A DNA stretch of 64,000 nucleotides from Neisseriaceae bacterium HSC-16F19 (GCF_024171525.1 NZ_JALJZY010000010.1:1-64000), one strand, 5' to 3'; numbered from the stretch's first letter, positions 41,293 to 50,012 are shown. Notes: a model not told the origin generated them from the sequence alone. Translations and numbers: made by a program.

Positions 41293-41919
41293 ATGAAAAA
41301 CATTGTTATCCTGATTTCCGGCCGCGGCAGCAATATGCAGGCGGTGGTCGAAGCCGACATCCCCGGCGCCCGTATTGCCGCAGTGCTGTCCAACAATCCC
41401 GACGCCGCCGGCTTGGCTTGGGCGGCGGAACGCGGCATTGCCACCACCGCGCTCAACCACCGCGATTTTGCCGACCGCGACGCCTTCGATAGCGCCATGG
41501 CGGAACTGATAGACCAACATCAGCCCGATTTGGTGGTGCTGGCCGGTTTTATGCGCATCCTCACCCCGGCATTTTGCGCCCGTTACGCAGGGCGCATGAT
41601 CAATATCCATCCCTCGCTGCTGCCCGCATTTCCCGGCCTGCACACACACCAACGCGCCCTGGACGAAGGCTGCCGTGTGGCCGGTTGCACCATTCATTTT
41701 GTTACCGCCGTGCTGGACGACGGCCCCATCATCGCCCAAGGCGTGGTGCCGGTGCTGGACGGCGACAATGCCGATACCCTGGCAGCACGGGTTTTGACTG
41801 CCGAACACCGTTTGCTGCCGCAAGCCGTGGCGGATTTTGTCGCAGGCAAATTGTCGGTATCGGGTAAACGTGTGCAAAATCCGCGCAGCGTGGCCGCAGA
41901 TGCCCAATTGCTGGTGTAA
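41293..41919 (+). CDS. purN: phosphoribosylglycinamide formyltransferase
   Basis: Third step of purine synthesis: formylates GAR with 10-formyl-THF. 208 residues. ILISGRGSNMQAV at the N-terminus binds substrate; Asn104 and His106 (MINIHPSLLPAF) and Asp142-Asp143 (VLDDGPII) are the catalytic set. The ATG at 41293 is used rather than a GTG two codons upstream. It stands alone between repeats. Its folate substrate links it functionally with the glycine cleavage genes nearby. Confidence 0.96.
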   Translation: MKNIVILISGRGSNMQAVVEADIPGARIAAVLSNNPDAAGLAWAAERGIATTALNHRDFADRDAFDSAMAELIDQHQPDLVVLAGFMRILTPAFCARYAGRMINIHPSLLPAFPGLHTHQRALDEGCRVAGCTIHFVTAVLDDGPIIAQGVVPVLDGDNADTLAARVLTAEHRLLPQAVADFVAGKLSVSGKRVQNPRSVAADAQLLV

Positions 41920-41954
41920 GCTGGCACCGTTTTTGGTAAGCCCCGGCTTTTGCC

Positions 41955-42030
41955 GTAGGGTGGGCATTCCTGCCCACCATCAGCCCTTCTGTGAATCATG
42001 ATTGAGCGTGGTGGGCAAGAATGCCCGCCC
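41955..42030. repeat. palindromic repeat family 4, diverged copy
   Basis: GTAGGGTGGGCATTCCTGCC on the left and GGTGGGCAAGAATGCCCGCC on the right. It starts 36 bases after the purN stop. Confidence 0.65.
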
Positions 42031-42095
42031 TGCTGCGGAAGGCGCATTCGACCATGGTGCAAAGGTTTGGGCTTGGATTTTTAAGGACTTACTAT

Positions 42096-42791
42096 ATGAC
42101 CTTTAAACCTTGGACTTATACCGCCTTGGCCGTGACCGCCGTTGTGGCCGCGGCTCCTGCTGCCGCCCAAGATGCGGCTTTCCCCACCAGTGCCGAATTG
42201 CAATATGTCGGCCCCTACGGCGTACCCGCCACCATGGTGTTCAAACGCAACGGCAACCAATACAGCGTCAATGCCCGCATCAGCGCGCCGCTGTATCAGA
42301 TGCATTTTGCCTCTTCCGGCACGGTGAGCGGCAATGTGCTGCAACCGGCGGTCTATACCGACACGCGCAAAAACAAACGCTATGCCGAAGCCCGTTTCGG
42401 CGGCGGCCAGGTGCGTTACGGCAAAGCCGGTGACACTCCGCAGGTGGCGGCGGTGAAAGGCCCGACCATGGACTTGTTTACTCTGGGCTGGCAGCTGGCC
42501 ATGAACGGCGGCAATCTGCCCAAGGGCTTAAGCATCACCAACGGCAAAAAACTGTATCCGGTGTCCGGCATGAGCAAGGTCGGCAGCGGCACCTACCGCA
42601 TGAGCGGCGGCACCATACCTATTAACCGCTACCGCGTACAGCGCGGTGACGACACCGTGGAATACGCCTTCGCCCCGGATTTCCACAATATCCCCGCGCA
42701 AATCACTTATCGCGACGACGGCAAGGCTTATACGCTCAAGCTCAAAAGCATCAAAATTGACGGTAAAGTGGTCCAGCCCAAACAGAAATAA
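42096..42791 (+). CDS. DUF3108 family exported protein
   Basis: A 231-residue protein with a signal peptide (TYTALAVTAVVAAAPAAAQDAAF, cleavage after AAA/AQ). The mature part is beta-rich: ELQYVGPYGVPATMVFKRNG, then YRDDGKAYTLKLKSIKIDG at the end, typical of DUF3108 proteins. Such proteins are periplasmic and of unknown role; in many betaproteobacteria they lie near purN, as here. The ATG at 42096 is preceded by AAGGAC. A DUS-pair terminator follows. Confidence 0.82.
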   Translation: MTFKPWTYTALAVTAVVAAAPAAAQDAAFPTSAELQYVGPYGVPATMVFKRNGNQYSVNARISAPLYQMHFASSGTVSGNVLQPAVYTDTRKNKRYAEARFGGGQVRYGKAGDTPQVAAVKGPTMDLFTLGWQLAMNGGNLPKGLSITNGKKLYPVSGMSKVGSGTYRMSGGTIPINRYRVQRGDDTVEYAFAPDFHNIPAQITYRDDGKAYTLKLKSIKIDGKVVQPKQK

Positions 42792-42810
42792 CCGTCTTAT
42801 CTAAAGCCAA

Positions 42811-42848
42811 ACAGGCTGCTTGAAAACGTTTCAGGCAGCCTGTCTTTA
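42811..42848. terminator. DUS-pair terminator
   Basis: ACAGGCTGCTTGAAA / TTTCAGGCAGCCTGT (one G-T pair) with loop ACG, followed by CTTTATT. It lies between the convergent DUF3108 and YbjN-like genes and can serve both. Confidence 0.75.
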
Positions 42849-42863
42849 TTATGGATGTGAAGG

Positions 42864-43340
42864 TCAACGGCTGTTTTCATACAGAAAAGTACTGTATTGC
42901 CCCATGGTGTCTATCCACGTGGCCACCGTATCCTGCCAATTGGCCGCGCTGATGCCGTGGGCCAGATTGATGTCCCAGGCCAGCGTCGGGTCTTGTTCCG
43001 CATCCAGATAAGCCTGGCCGAAGCGTTTGTCACGGTTCCAGCGGTTCAGGGTTTCCGCCGAGGGTGCTTGCGGCTGTTTCCACGAGGCGCTGAACTGCAC
43101 CGACCGGCACTGCTTGCCCGCCGTGCAGTCGTAGAAAAACACGGTATAGCGGGTTTCTTCGGCCTGGGCATTGATGCGCGGATCGCCGTCGCTATCGGTC
43201 ACCAGCTCGGCACTGCCAAACTGTTGCACCGCCGAGAGCATGGATTGCGGCTGGCTGCCGTCTAACAGACCGACTGTTTGCGCTGCCGCCAGCGGCGCGG
43301 CCAAGCCCAGCAGCAGGGCGGAATAAATACGCATCATCAT
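42864..43340 (-). CDS. YbjN-domain exported protein
   Basis: A 158-residue protein with a signal peptide (MRIYSALLLGLAAPLAAAQ). FFYDCTAGKQCRSVQFSASW with two Cys, then LNRWNRDKRFGQAYLDAEQDPTLAWDINL, is the YbjN domain pattern. The role is not established. Three consecutive ATG codons (43332-43340) start the gene; the first has GGAG at 5 bases. rlmD lies upstream on the same strand, 34 bases away, so they may be co-transcribed. Confidence 0.8.
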   Translation of the reverse strand: MMMRIYSALLLGLAAPLAAAQTVGLLDGSQPQSMLSAVQQFGSAELVTDSDGDPRINAQAEETRYTVFFYDCTAGKQCRSVQFSASWKQPQAPSAETLNRWNRDKRFGQAYLDAEQDPTLAWDINLAHGISAANWQDTVATWIDTMGQYSTFLYENSR

Positions 43341-43374
43341 ATAAGCTCCCATACAAGATGGCGCGTATTGTAGC

Positions 43375-44730
43375 CTAAAGCGGCGGTGTTGTTTCAGGCA
43401 GCCTGAATACGGCCACCGATTCCACATGGGCGGTTTGGGGAAAGAGGTTGAGTATGCCGCCTTCGGTACAGACATAGCCGTGGCGGCGCAGGGTGGCGGT
43501 GTCGCGGGCCAAGGTGGCGGGATTGCAGGAAACATACACAATGGTGTGCGGCCGTTGTTGCGGCGGCAGATTGTCCAAGGCGCCGACCAAGGCGGCGGCT
43601 CCGGCGCGCGGCGGATCGAGCAGCCATTTGTCGGCACGGCCCCATTGGCGCAGGCGGCGGCCGTCGACTTTGAACAAATCCGCCGCTTCAAAACGGCAAT
43701 GTGCGTCCAAACCGTTGTCGCGTGCCATTTTGGTGGCGCGCTCGGCCATGGCGGCCACGCCTTCGATGCCCAGCACTTCTGCGCCCATGCGGGCGATGGG
43801 CAGGCTGAAATTGCCCAGGCCGCAAAACCAGTCGATGATGCGCTCATTAGGCTGCGGCGCCAGCGCGTGCAGGGCGCGGGATACCATCAAAGCGTTCATG
43901 CGGTGGTTGATTTGGGTGAAATCGTCGGGCCGGTAGGCAATGCGGATGCCGAAATCGGGCAGGGTATAATCGAGCGGCGGCGGGTTTTCAGGCAGCCACG
44001 CTTGCACGCGCCGGCGCGGGTATTGCAGCCACAGCGATTCGTGCGCACCGCGTTGGGCCAGCCAGGCTTGCAGGGCTTGTTGTGTGTGTGCCGAAGGAGT
44101 GCGGCCGATGTGCAGTACCCAGGCCAGATGGTCTTCGCCTTGGGCAAAAGAAACGCCGCTTAAATCCAAAGCACGGTGATGCGCCTGCAGCAGTGCTTTG
44201 AGTGCGGACAGGGCGGCGGACACGGTGTGCGGCAGCACCGGGCAGGTGTCGGTATCGACCACATCATGGCTGGCGGCTGCCTGAAAACCCAGTTGCAAAC
44301 GGCCTTGTTCATCAACGGCGGCGCTGAGGCGCGCCCGTTGGCGGTAATGCCAGGGCAGGCCGTAAACGGGCGTGAGTATGCTTTGCGGCAGGCCGCCGCC
44401 GATGCGCTGCATCTGCTCCTCCCACACCCGCTGTTTCAAGGCCACTTGGGCGGATGCCTCGATGTGTTGCAGACCGCAGCCGCCGCAGCGGCCAAAAACG
44501 GCACAGCGCGGTGCGGTGCGTGCAGGACTGGTGCGGTGATAATGCCGTACCCGGCCTTCGGCAAAATTTTTGTGTTCGTGGCGGATGTCCAAGGTAACGG
44601 TTTCGCCCGGCAGGGCTTGGGGAATAAACACCACTTGGCCGTTGTGGCGGGCCACGCCGCGACCTTGGTGGTCGAAGCCGTGCACGGTCACGGTGGCGCA
44701 CCCGGCGCCCGGATTGTGTTTGCTGACCAA
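43375..44730 (-). CDS. rlmD: 23S rRNA (uracil-1939-C5)-methyltransferase RlmD
   Basis: Methylates U1939 of 23S rRNA. About 451 residues. A short TRAM domain opens the protein. Cys76, Cys82, Cys85 (RCAVFGRCGGCGLQH) and a later Cys (DTDTCPVL) form the 4Fe-4S site. IDWFCGLGNFSLPIA binds SAM and VSCNPATLARD holds the nucleophilic Cys. No ATG is present near the conserved start; TTG at 44728-44730, with AAAGG upstream, is the best candidate, and ATT or CTG just before it are alternatives. The long open frame further upstream is antisense to the L,D-transpeptidase gene. Confidence 0.9.
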   Translation of the reverse strand: MVSKHNPGAGCATVTVHGFDHQGRGVARHNGQVVFIPQALPGETVTLDIRHEHKNFAEGRVRHYHRTSPARTAPRCAVFGRCGGCGLQHIEASAQVALKQRVWEEQMQRIGGGLPQSILTPVYGLPWHYRQRARLSAAVDEQGRLQLGFQAAASHDVVDTDTCPVLPHTVSAALSALKALLQAHHRALDLSGVSFAQGEDHLAWVLHIGRTPSAHTQQALQAWLAQRGAHESLWLQYPRRRVQAWLPENPPPLDYTLPDFGIRIAYRPDDFTQINHRMNALMVSRALHALAPQPNERIIDWFCGLGNFSLPIARMGAEVLGIEGVAAMAERATKMARDNGLDAHCRFEAADLFKVDGRRLRQWGRADKWLLDPPRAGAAALVGALDNLPPQQRPHTIVYVSCNPATLARDTATLRRHGYVCTEGGILNLFPQTAHVESVAVFRLPETTPPL

Positions 44731-44829
44731 AATCAGACACCTTTCAGCCCAAAAACGCAGATTGAGGATGCGCTGTGGGTACAAAACAGAGTAAATAGCG
44801 TATGATTCACGCTCGTTTGAACCGGCATT

Positions 44830-45792
44830 ATGCAGAAAAACAGTATGAAAAATAAAATCATTTTCGGTATGGGCCTGGCGCTGGCCACGGCTTGGGCGCA
44901 GGCCAATACGCCGCTGCCCGATTTTACACCGCCCGCGCAGGGCCAGCAGGTGGTGATCAATATTCCGCAGCTGAAGCTGTTTTTGTATCAGGACGGCCGC
45001 CTGCTGAAAAGCTACAGCGTGGCGGTGGGCAAAAACCAGACCCGCACGCCCATTGGCGATTACAAAATCGGCGCCAAAGCCTATAACCCCACCTGGCACG
45101 TGCCTTTGAGCATCCGCAAAGGCCCGGACGGCAAGCGCCTGACCGTGCCGCCCGGTCCCAATAATCCGCTCGGTCCGGTATTTGTGCGCATGGGCGACCC
45201 CAAGCTGGGTTTGGGCATCCACGGCACCAATGCCCCGGCCAGCGTGCCGGGTGTGCGCAGCCACGGTTGCGTGCGCATGCACAACGCCAATGCGCTGGAA
45301 TTTGCCAAATCGGTGAAAAGCGGTGCCGATGCGGCGGTGATTTACCAAATGGCCTCGCTGAATGCGGATGAGGCCGACCACCTGTGGCTGGCCGCCTACC
45401 GCGACCCTTATGTGCAGAAAAATCTCGACCGCAGCGCCCTGCAAAGCAGCATCGAGCAATGGGCGGGCAGCAACCAGCTTTCCGTGCAGCAGGCGCGTGT
45501 GGATGCGGTGCTGAAAGCCCGCAGCGGTCGTTTGGTGTGCATTACCTGTAGCGGCCAGCAAAACAAGGTTAAAGGCAGCCTGCGTGCGCTGAGCTGGGAA
45601 AACGGCAGCGGTACGCTGATTGAGCCGGCACCGGTCTTTGATGTGCCTATGGCCGAAGAAGATGTGGTGCTGCCCATGGGCAGCGGTGTGGAAGTGGCTG
45701 TTGATGCCCTGCCGGTAGCCGATACCGGCGGCAGCAGCCTCGTGCCCCTGCGCGCCCGCGAACGTCCTTTGCTGCCGGTGAATGTGCACTAA
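44830..45792 (+). CDS. L,D-transpeptidase (YkuD domain)
   Basis: Periplasmic enzyme making or trimming 3-3 cross-links, or anchoring proteins to peptidoglycan. 320 residues: signal peptide to about residue 26 (KNKIIFGMGLALATAWAQA), then a YkuD domain. His131 (GIHGTN), His145 and Cys147 (RSHGCVRM) are the catalytic residues. The ~150-residue C-terminal tail is specific to this subgroup and holds CITC, possibly a disulfide. A second ATG five codons later is a possible start. A Correia-like element and a DUS-pair terminator follow. Confidence 0.92.
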   Translation: MQKNSMKNKIIFGMGLALATAWAQANTPLPDFTPPAQGQQVVINIPQLKLFLYQDGRLLKSYSVAVGKNQTRTPIGDYKIGAKAYNPTWHVPLSIRKGPDGKRLTVPPGPNNPLGPVFVRMGDPKLGLGIHGTNAPASVPGVRSHGCVRMHNANALEFAKSVKSGADAAVIYQMASLNADEADHLWLAAYRDPYVQKNLDRSALQSSIEQWAGSNQLSVQQARVDAVLKARSGRLVCITCSGQQNKVKGSLRALSWENGSGTLIEPAPVFDVPMAEEDVVLPMGSGVEVAVDALPVADTGGSSLVPLRARERPLLPVNVH

Positions 45793-45812
45793 ATTCTGCT
45801 ACAGCATCAATA

Positions 45813-45915
45813 ATACCAATTCAAAAAAATAAGATAACAAGACGGTGAGCCGAAGACAGTACAGGTAGTACGGCAAGGCGAGACAACGCGGTTAGATTAT
45901 TTTTTGGATTGGTAT
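45813..45915. mobile_element. diverged Correia-like element
   Basis: 103 bases from ATACCAATTC to GGATTGGTAT, with terminal inverted repeats of a different sequence from the other copies. The interior GAAGACAGTACAGGTAGTACGG and GGCAAGGCGAGACAACGCGG matches the Correia core. It lies 20 bases after the L,D-transpeptidase stop. Confidence 0.7.
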
Positions 45916-45950
45916 AAAGGCTGCCTGAAAAGTTTTCAGGCAGCCTTTTT
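45916..45950. terminator. DUS-pair bidirectional terminator
   Basis: A 16-bp perfect stem AAAGGCTGCCTGAAAA / TTTTCAGGCAGCCTTT with a 1-base spacer, followed by TT. It directly abuts the Correia-like element and lies between convergent genes (L,D-transpeptidase and murA). Confidence 0.82.
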
Positions 45951-46133
45951 CATATATACAGAGGCTGAGACCTTTGCAAAACCCACAAAGAAAAAGAGCA
46001 GGATGTTTGGGATTGCGGGTAGGGTGTGTGCCGCAGGCACGCACGCGTTTTTAAACGATTGTTTTATCAAAGAACACGTGCGTGGCGTACCGCCACACAC
46101 CCTACACGGTATCGCTTTTTCATATATACAGAG
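45945..46133. repeat. 19-bp direct repeat enclosing a composite of repeat fragments
   Basis: CTTTTTCATATATACAGAG occurs at 45945-45963 and 46115-46133. Between them are one end of element A (TGAGACCTTTGCAAAACCC from 45966) and a palindrome whose arms are GTAGGGTGTGTGCCGCAGGC (from 46019) and its approximate complement (to 46105). The segment holds no gene. The arrangement suggests a nested insertion or a duplication. Confidence 0.65.
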
Positions 46134-46136
46134 ACT

Positions 46137-47387
46137 TTAAGCAATGCGCTCGATGTGTGCGCCCACGGCACCCAGTTTCTGTTCGATATGCTCGTAGCCG
46201 CGGTCCAGATGGTAGATGCGTTCGACCACGGTTTCGCCTTCGGCCACCAGTCCGGCAATCACCAGGCTGGCGGAGGCGCGCAAATCGGTGGCCATCACTG
46301 TGGCGCCGGAGAGTTTGCCCACGCCGGTCACCACTGCGGTGTGGTTTTCGGCGGAGATGTTGGCACCCATGCGGTTGAGTTCGGGCACATGCATAAAGCG
46401 GTTTTCAAAAATGGTTTCCACCACTTTGGCACTGCCTTCGGCGATGGTGTTCATGGCCATAAACTGCGCCTGCATGTCGGTGGGAAAACCGGGGTGCGGC
46501 ATGGTGCGGATGTTCACCGCCTTGGGGCGGCCCTGCATGTCGATGGCAATCCAGTCGTCACCGGCTTCGATAATGGCGCCGGCTTCCACCAGTTTGTCCA
46601 ATACCGCCTGCATGGTCTTCGGTGCCGCTTTGCGCAACACCACTTTGCCACCGGTCATGGCCACGGCGCAGAGGAAGGTGCCTGCTTCGATGCGGTCGGG
46701 CACCACGCTGTGGGTACAGCCGTGCAGGCTGTCCACGCCTTCGATGGTCATGGTGGAGGTGCCTATGCCCTGAATGCGCGCGCCCATTTTTACCAGGCAG
46801 TCGGCCAAATCCACCACTTCGGGTTCGATGGCGCAGTTTTCCAAAATGGTGGTGCCTTCGGCCAGAGTGGCGGCCATGAGCAGGTTTTCGGTGCCGCCCA
46901 CGGTGACCATGTCCATCACCACGCGCGCGCCTTTGAGGCGGCCGCGGGCTTTGACATAACCGTGTTCGATGGTGATTTCCGCACCCATGGCTTCCAAGCC
47001 TTTGAGGTGCTGGTCCACCGGGCGCGAGCCGATGGCGCAGCCGCCGGGCAGGCTCACCTGGGCTTCGCCGAAATGTGCCAGCGTGGGGCCGAGCACCAGA
47101 ATGGAGGCACGCATGGTTTTAACCAAATCATAGGGGGCGCAGGTGTTGTTGAGGGTGGCGCAGTTGATTTCGAATTCGTGCACATTGTCGGTAAGCACGC
47201 GCGCACCCATGCCTTGCAGCAGTTTTTGCGTGGTTTTCACGTCGCGCAGCATGGGCACATTGGTCAGGCGCAGGGTGTCTTTGGTGAGCAGGGCGGCGCA
47301 CATCAGCGGCAGGGCCGCGTTTTTGGCGCCGGAAATGGTGATTTCGCCGTTAAGCGGGCCGTTGCCGGTGATTTTGAGTTTGTCCAT
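46137..47387 (-). CDS. murA: UDP-N-acetylglucosamine 1-carboxyvinyltransferase
   Basis: First committed step of peptidoglycan synthesis: adds enolpyruvate to UDP-GlcNAc. 416 residues. KITGNGPLNGEITISGAKNAALP opens the protein, and Cys117 (SLPGGCAIGSRPVDQH) is the PEP-binding, fosfomycin-sensitive residue. Length is standard. It lies upstream of nothing else on this strand; a DUS pair separates it from the bolA-type gene. It is remote from the dcw cluster, as in other Neisseriaceae. Confidence 0.97.
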   Translation of the reverse strand: MDKLKITGNGPLNGEITISGAKNAALPLMCAALLTKDTLRLTNVPMLRDVKTTQKLLQGMGARVLTDNVHEFEINCATLNNTCAPYDLVKTMRASILVLGPTLAHFGEAQVSLPGGCAIGSRPVDQHLKGLEAMGAEITIEHGYVKARGRLKGARVVMDMVTVGGTENLLMAATLAEGTTILENCAIEPEVVDLADCLVKMGARIQGIGTSTMTIEGVDSLHGCTHSVVPDRIEAGTFLCAVAMTGGKVVLRKAAPKTMQAVLDKLVEAGAIIEAGDDWIAIDMQGRPKAVNIRTMPHPGFPTDMQAQFMAMNTIAEGSAKVVETIFENRFMHVPELNRMGANISAENHTAVVTGVGKLSGATVMATDLRASASLVIAGLVAEGETVVERIYHLDRGYEHIEQKLGAVGAHIERIA

Positions 47388-47477
47388 AAGTCTTGATTGT
47401 GCGGGATGGCTTTCAGGTTGCCTGAAAGCGCAAAAGCGTTATTATAAGTGTTTTTGTGTTTGGGGCGGACGGTTTGT

Positions 47478-47513
47478 TTTTCAGGCAGCCCGAGAGCACA
47501 GGCTGCCTGAAAA
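47478..47513. terminator. DUS-pair hairpin between bolA-type gene and murA
   Basis: TTTTCAGGCAGCC / GGCTGCCTGAAAA, 13-bp stem with a 10-base loop. It starts 4 bases after the BolA-type stop on the minus strand. Confidence 0.55.
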
Positions 47514-47516
47514 CCG

Positions 47517-47768
47517 TCAGCCGCCGTTTTTGGCCGCCCATTCCGCCGGGGTGGCGGCGGTGGTGATGGACAGGGCGTGCAGTTCGTTGCTGGCGATGCG
47601 TGCGGCCAAGCCGTCTTTAATCAGGCGGTGGCGGGCCAGGCGCGCCTTGCCTTCAAAAGCGGGGGAGACGATGTGGGCGAAGAAATGGTGGCCGTCACCT
47701 TCCACTTCGATGTGCTCGATGGGGATGATGTCGGCAATCATGGCCTGAACTTGTTCGGGGGTCAGCAT
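47517..47768 (-). CDS. BolA/IbaG family protein
   Basis: An 83-residue BolA-fold protein. EVEGDGHHFFAHIVSPAFEGKARLARHRLI carries the helix-turn and the conserved His used in Fe-S ligation with monothiol glutaredoxins; ELHALSITTAATPAEW is the C-terminal block. The loop and its proximity to murA match IbaG (YrbA) of E. coli, which is also next to murA, more than BolA. AAGGAAAC lies upstream of the ATG. Confidence 0.88.
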   Translation of the reverse strand: MLTPEQVQAMIADIIPIEHIEVEGDGHHFFAHIVSPAFEGKARLARHRLIKDGLAARIASNELHALSITTAATPAEWAAKNGG

Positions 47769-47780
47769 GGTGGTGTTTCC

Positions 47781-48335
47781 TTAAGGGGTGAATTTTTTGC
47801 GGCTGATATAACCGATGTGGAGCGTATCTTCGCTGCCGTCGGCTTCAGGTTCGATGCAGAGGGTGTATTGTGCACCGTCTGCGGCGCTCAGTACATCGCC
47901 CACGATATGGATGTCGTCCACATCTACGGCCAATTGGTCGTCGATGTGCGACACCGCGCCGGGGAAATCGAAATCGCGGTAAAAAGCGCTCTCTTTGGCC
48001 CGGCGCACGGCGGTGGCCATATCCGGCGCCACCAGCAGCATTTTGTGGTGGTATTCTTCAAAATCGCCGCGGCGGTAACCGCCGAGATTGATAAAAAACA
48101 GTTTTAAACCACTCTCTTGCGCTTGGGCACGCGGCAGCACGGTAATACGGTGTCCGTCCACGCGGGTAACGGCGCGCCAGCAGTCGATATGCCAGCGTCC
48201 GGCCGCTTCCGGCCAAGCAGTATCGATGGTGGCGGCCAAGTCGGGCGCCTGTGCGGCGATGCCGAACAGGACATCGTGTTGTTCGATTAAACGCCCGGGC
48301 AAAGTGGCGCCGATTTTGAGCATAAACAATTGCAT
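47781..48335 (-). CDS. DUF1543 family protein
   Basis: A 184-residue soluble protein. LKLFFINLGGYRRGDFEEYHHKMLLVAPDMATAVRRAK is a typical DUF1543 block, with a related half-block near the N-terminus (IEQHDVLFGIA). Function unknown. It begins 1 base after the stop of the ABC permease region and ends 12 bases before the BolA-type gene on the same strand. Ribosome-binding site is weak. Confidence 0.75.
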   Translation of the reverse strand: MQLFMLKIGATLPGRLIEQHDVLFGIAAQAPDLAATIDTAWPEAAGRWHIDCWRAVTRVDGHRITVLPRAQAQESGLKLFFINLGGYRRGDFEEYHHKMLLVAPDMATAVRRAKESAFYRDFDFPGAVSHIDDQLAVDVDDIHIVGDVLSAADGAQYTLCIEPEADGSEDTLHIGYISRKKFTP

Positions 48336-48336
48336 C

Positions 48337-49098
48337 TTATTGCCTTAATTTCCAGCCGGATTGCAACACGGTATATAACGCAGCGGCCAGTACGGCGGTA
48401 AAGCCGCCGACCACCGAGAGCGACAGCCACGGCGATACGTCGCTGCTGCCGAAAAAGCCGTAGCGGAAGCCGTCTATCATGTAAAACACCGGATTGGCCT
48501 GACTGAGGGTGCGCCAAAACGGTGGCAGCGAGTGAATAGAATAAAACACGCCGGAGAGAAAGGTGAGTGGCATGATGAGGAAGTTTTGAAAGGATGCCAG
48601 CTGGTCGAATTTCTCCGCCACAATGCCCGCCAGCAGGCCGAACATGCCCATGATGGTGCAGCCCAGCAGCGCGAACAGTATTATCCACAAGACATTGTGC
48701 GGCACGGGCAGGCCGAACCCGGCGGTCACCGCCACCACCCCGGCGCCGACCATCAGCCCGCGCACCACCGCCGCGCCGACATAGGCGCCGAAAAAGGCGG
48801 CGGTGGACAAGGGCGGCAGCAGGATAAACACCAGATTGCCGGTGAGGCGCGACTGAATCAGGCTGGAGGAGGCATTGGCAAAGGCGTTTTGCGTCATGGC
48901 CATCATGGCCAGGCCGGGAATCAGAAAGGCGCTGTAACCCACGCCGGGCAGCACATTGCCGTGGCCGCGCATCACATGCGAGAAAATCAGCTGGTAGAGC
49001 AGGGCGGTGAGTATGGGCGCGGACAGGGTTTGCAGGCCCACCTTCCAAAAGCGCAGCAGCTCTTTTTTAAACAGGGTGTAAAAACCGGTCAGATTCAT
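48337..49098 (-). CDS. ABC-2 type transporter permease (YadH-like)
   Basis: Inner-membrane subunit, 253 residues with six hydrophobic segments. GFGLPVPHNVLWIILFALLGCTIMGMFGLLAGI and MPLTFLSGVFYSIHSLPPFWR near residue 180 are typical of ABC-2 permeases of the YadH/NodJ group. The start overlaps the ATPase stop by 4 bases (ATGA, 49095-49098). Substrate unknown; the pair resembles E. coli YadGH. Confidence 0.88.
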   Translation of the reverse strand: MNLTGFYTLFKKELLRFWKVGLQTLSAPILTALLYQLIFSHVMRGHGNVLPGVGYSAFLIPGLAMMAMTQNAFANASSSLIQSRLTGNLVFILLPPLSTAAFFGAYVGAAVVRGLMVGAGVVAVTAGFGLPVPHNVLWIILFALLGCTIMGMFGLLAGIVAEKFDQLASFQNFLIMPLTFLSGVFYSIHSLPPFWRTLSQANPVFYMIDGFRYGFFGSSDVSPWLSLSVVGGFTAVLAAALYTVLQSGWKLRQ

Positions 49099-50012
49099 GC
49101 CGCCGCTCCCGCTTTGTCGCTGGTCAGGCGCAAAAACACGTCTTCCAAGTCGGTTTCCAAGAGCTGCATGCGTTTGATGGCAATGCCGTCGAATTGCAGT
49201 GCCTGCAACACAAAGGCCAGCTCGCTGTAATCGGCCAGGCGCAACAGATAATGATGGCCGTCTTCTTCCAGCAGACAGCGGTGCAGGCTTTCAGGCAGCC
49301 TGTTGTCCAGCACCAGCTCCAGGCGCAGCTGTGATTCGGCCTGCAACAGATTGGCGGTGCTGTCCAGCGCCACCAGACGGCCGTGTTTCATCATGGCGAT
49401 GCGATCGCACAGGCTTTGCGCTTCTTCCAGATAATGGGTGGTGAGGATGATGGTGTGGCCCTGGCGGTTGATTTCTTCGATAAACTGCCACAGGCTCTGG
49501 CGCAATTCCACGTCCACACCGGCGGTGGGCTCGTCGAGCACGATGACCGGCGGGCGGTGTACCAAGGCTTGGGCCACCATCACACGCCGCTTCATACCGC
49601 CGGAAAGGTTGCGGGTATTGGTGTCGGCTTTGTCGTCCAGCCCCAGTTTGTGGATGATTTCGTCTATCCAGTCGTCGTTGCGGCGGATGCCGAAATAGCC
49701 GGACTGGAAACGCAGCGCTTCGCGCACGCTGAAAAAGGGGTCGAAAACCAGTTCCTGCGGCACCACGCCCAAGCTCATGCGCGCGGCGTGGGCAGCGGTG
49801 TGTACATCGTGGCCGTTAACGGCGATGCGGCCGCTGCTCAAACGGCTCAAACCGGCCATGGCGGAAATCAGCGTGGTTTTGCCGGCGCCGTTGGGGCCGA
49901 GCAGGCCGAAAAACTCGCCGGGCTCAACGCGGAAACTGACGCCGTGCAAGGCGGTAAAGCCGTTGGCGTAGGTCTTGACGGCTTGGTCGATCAATAGGGC
50001 GGGCGTGGACAT
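49095..50012 (-). CDS. ABC-2 type transporter ATPase (YadG-like)
   Basis: 305 residues. Walker A GLLGPNGAGKTTLIS near residue 40, signature LSGGMKRRVMVAQAL near 140, Walker B PPVIVLDEPTAGVD near 160 and the switch His (LTTHYLEE) are intact. A C-terminal ~80-residue domain follows the core, as in YadG. It is coupled to the permease gene. Confidence 0.9.
   Translation of the reverse strand: MSTPALLIDQAVKTYANGFTALHGVSFRVEPGEFFGLLGPNGAGKTTLISAMAGLSRLSSGRIAVNGHDVHTAAHAARMSLGVVPQELVFDPFFSVREALRFQSGYFGIRRNDDWIDEIIHKLGLDDKADTNTRNLSGGMKRRVMVAQALVHRPPVIVLDEPTAGVDVELRQSLWQFIEEINRQGHTIILTTHYLEEAQSLCDRIAMMKHGRLVALDSTANLLQAESQLRLELVLDNRLPESLHRCLLEEDGHHYLLRLADYSELAFVLQALQFDGIAIKRMQLLETDLEDVFLRLTSDKAGAAA

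Noticed and set aside
43375..45789. Single 804-codon open frame on the minus strand
   Set aside because: The upstream 350 codons are antisense to the L,D-transpeptidase gene, which has a signal peptide and full catalytic motif. Only the RlmD part is real.
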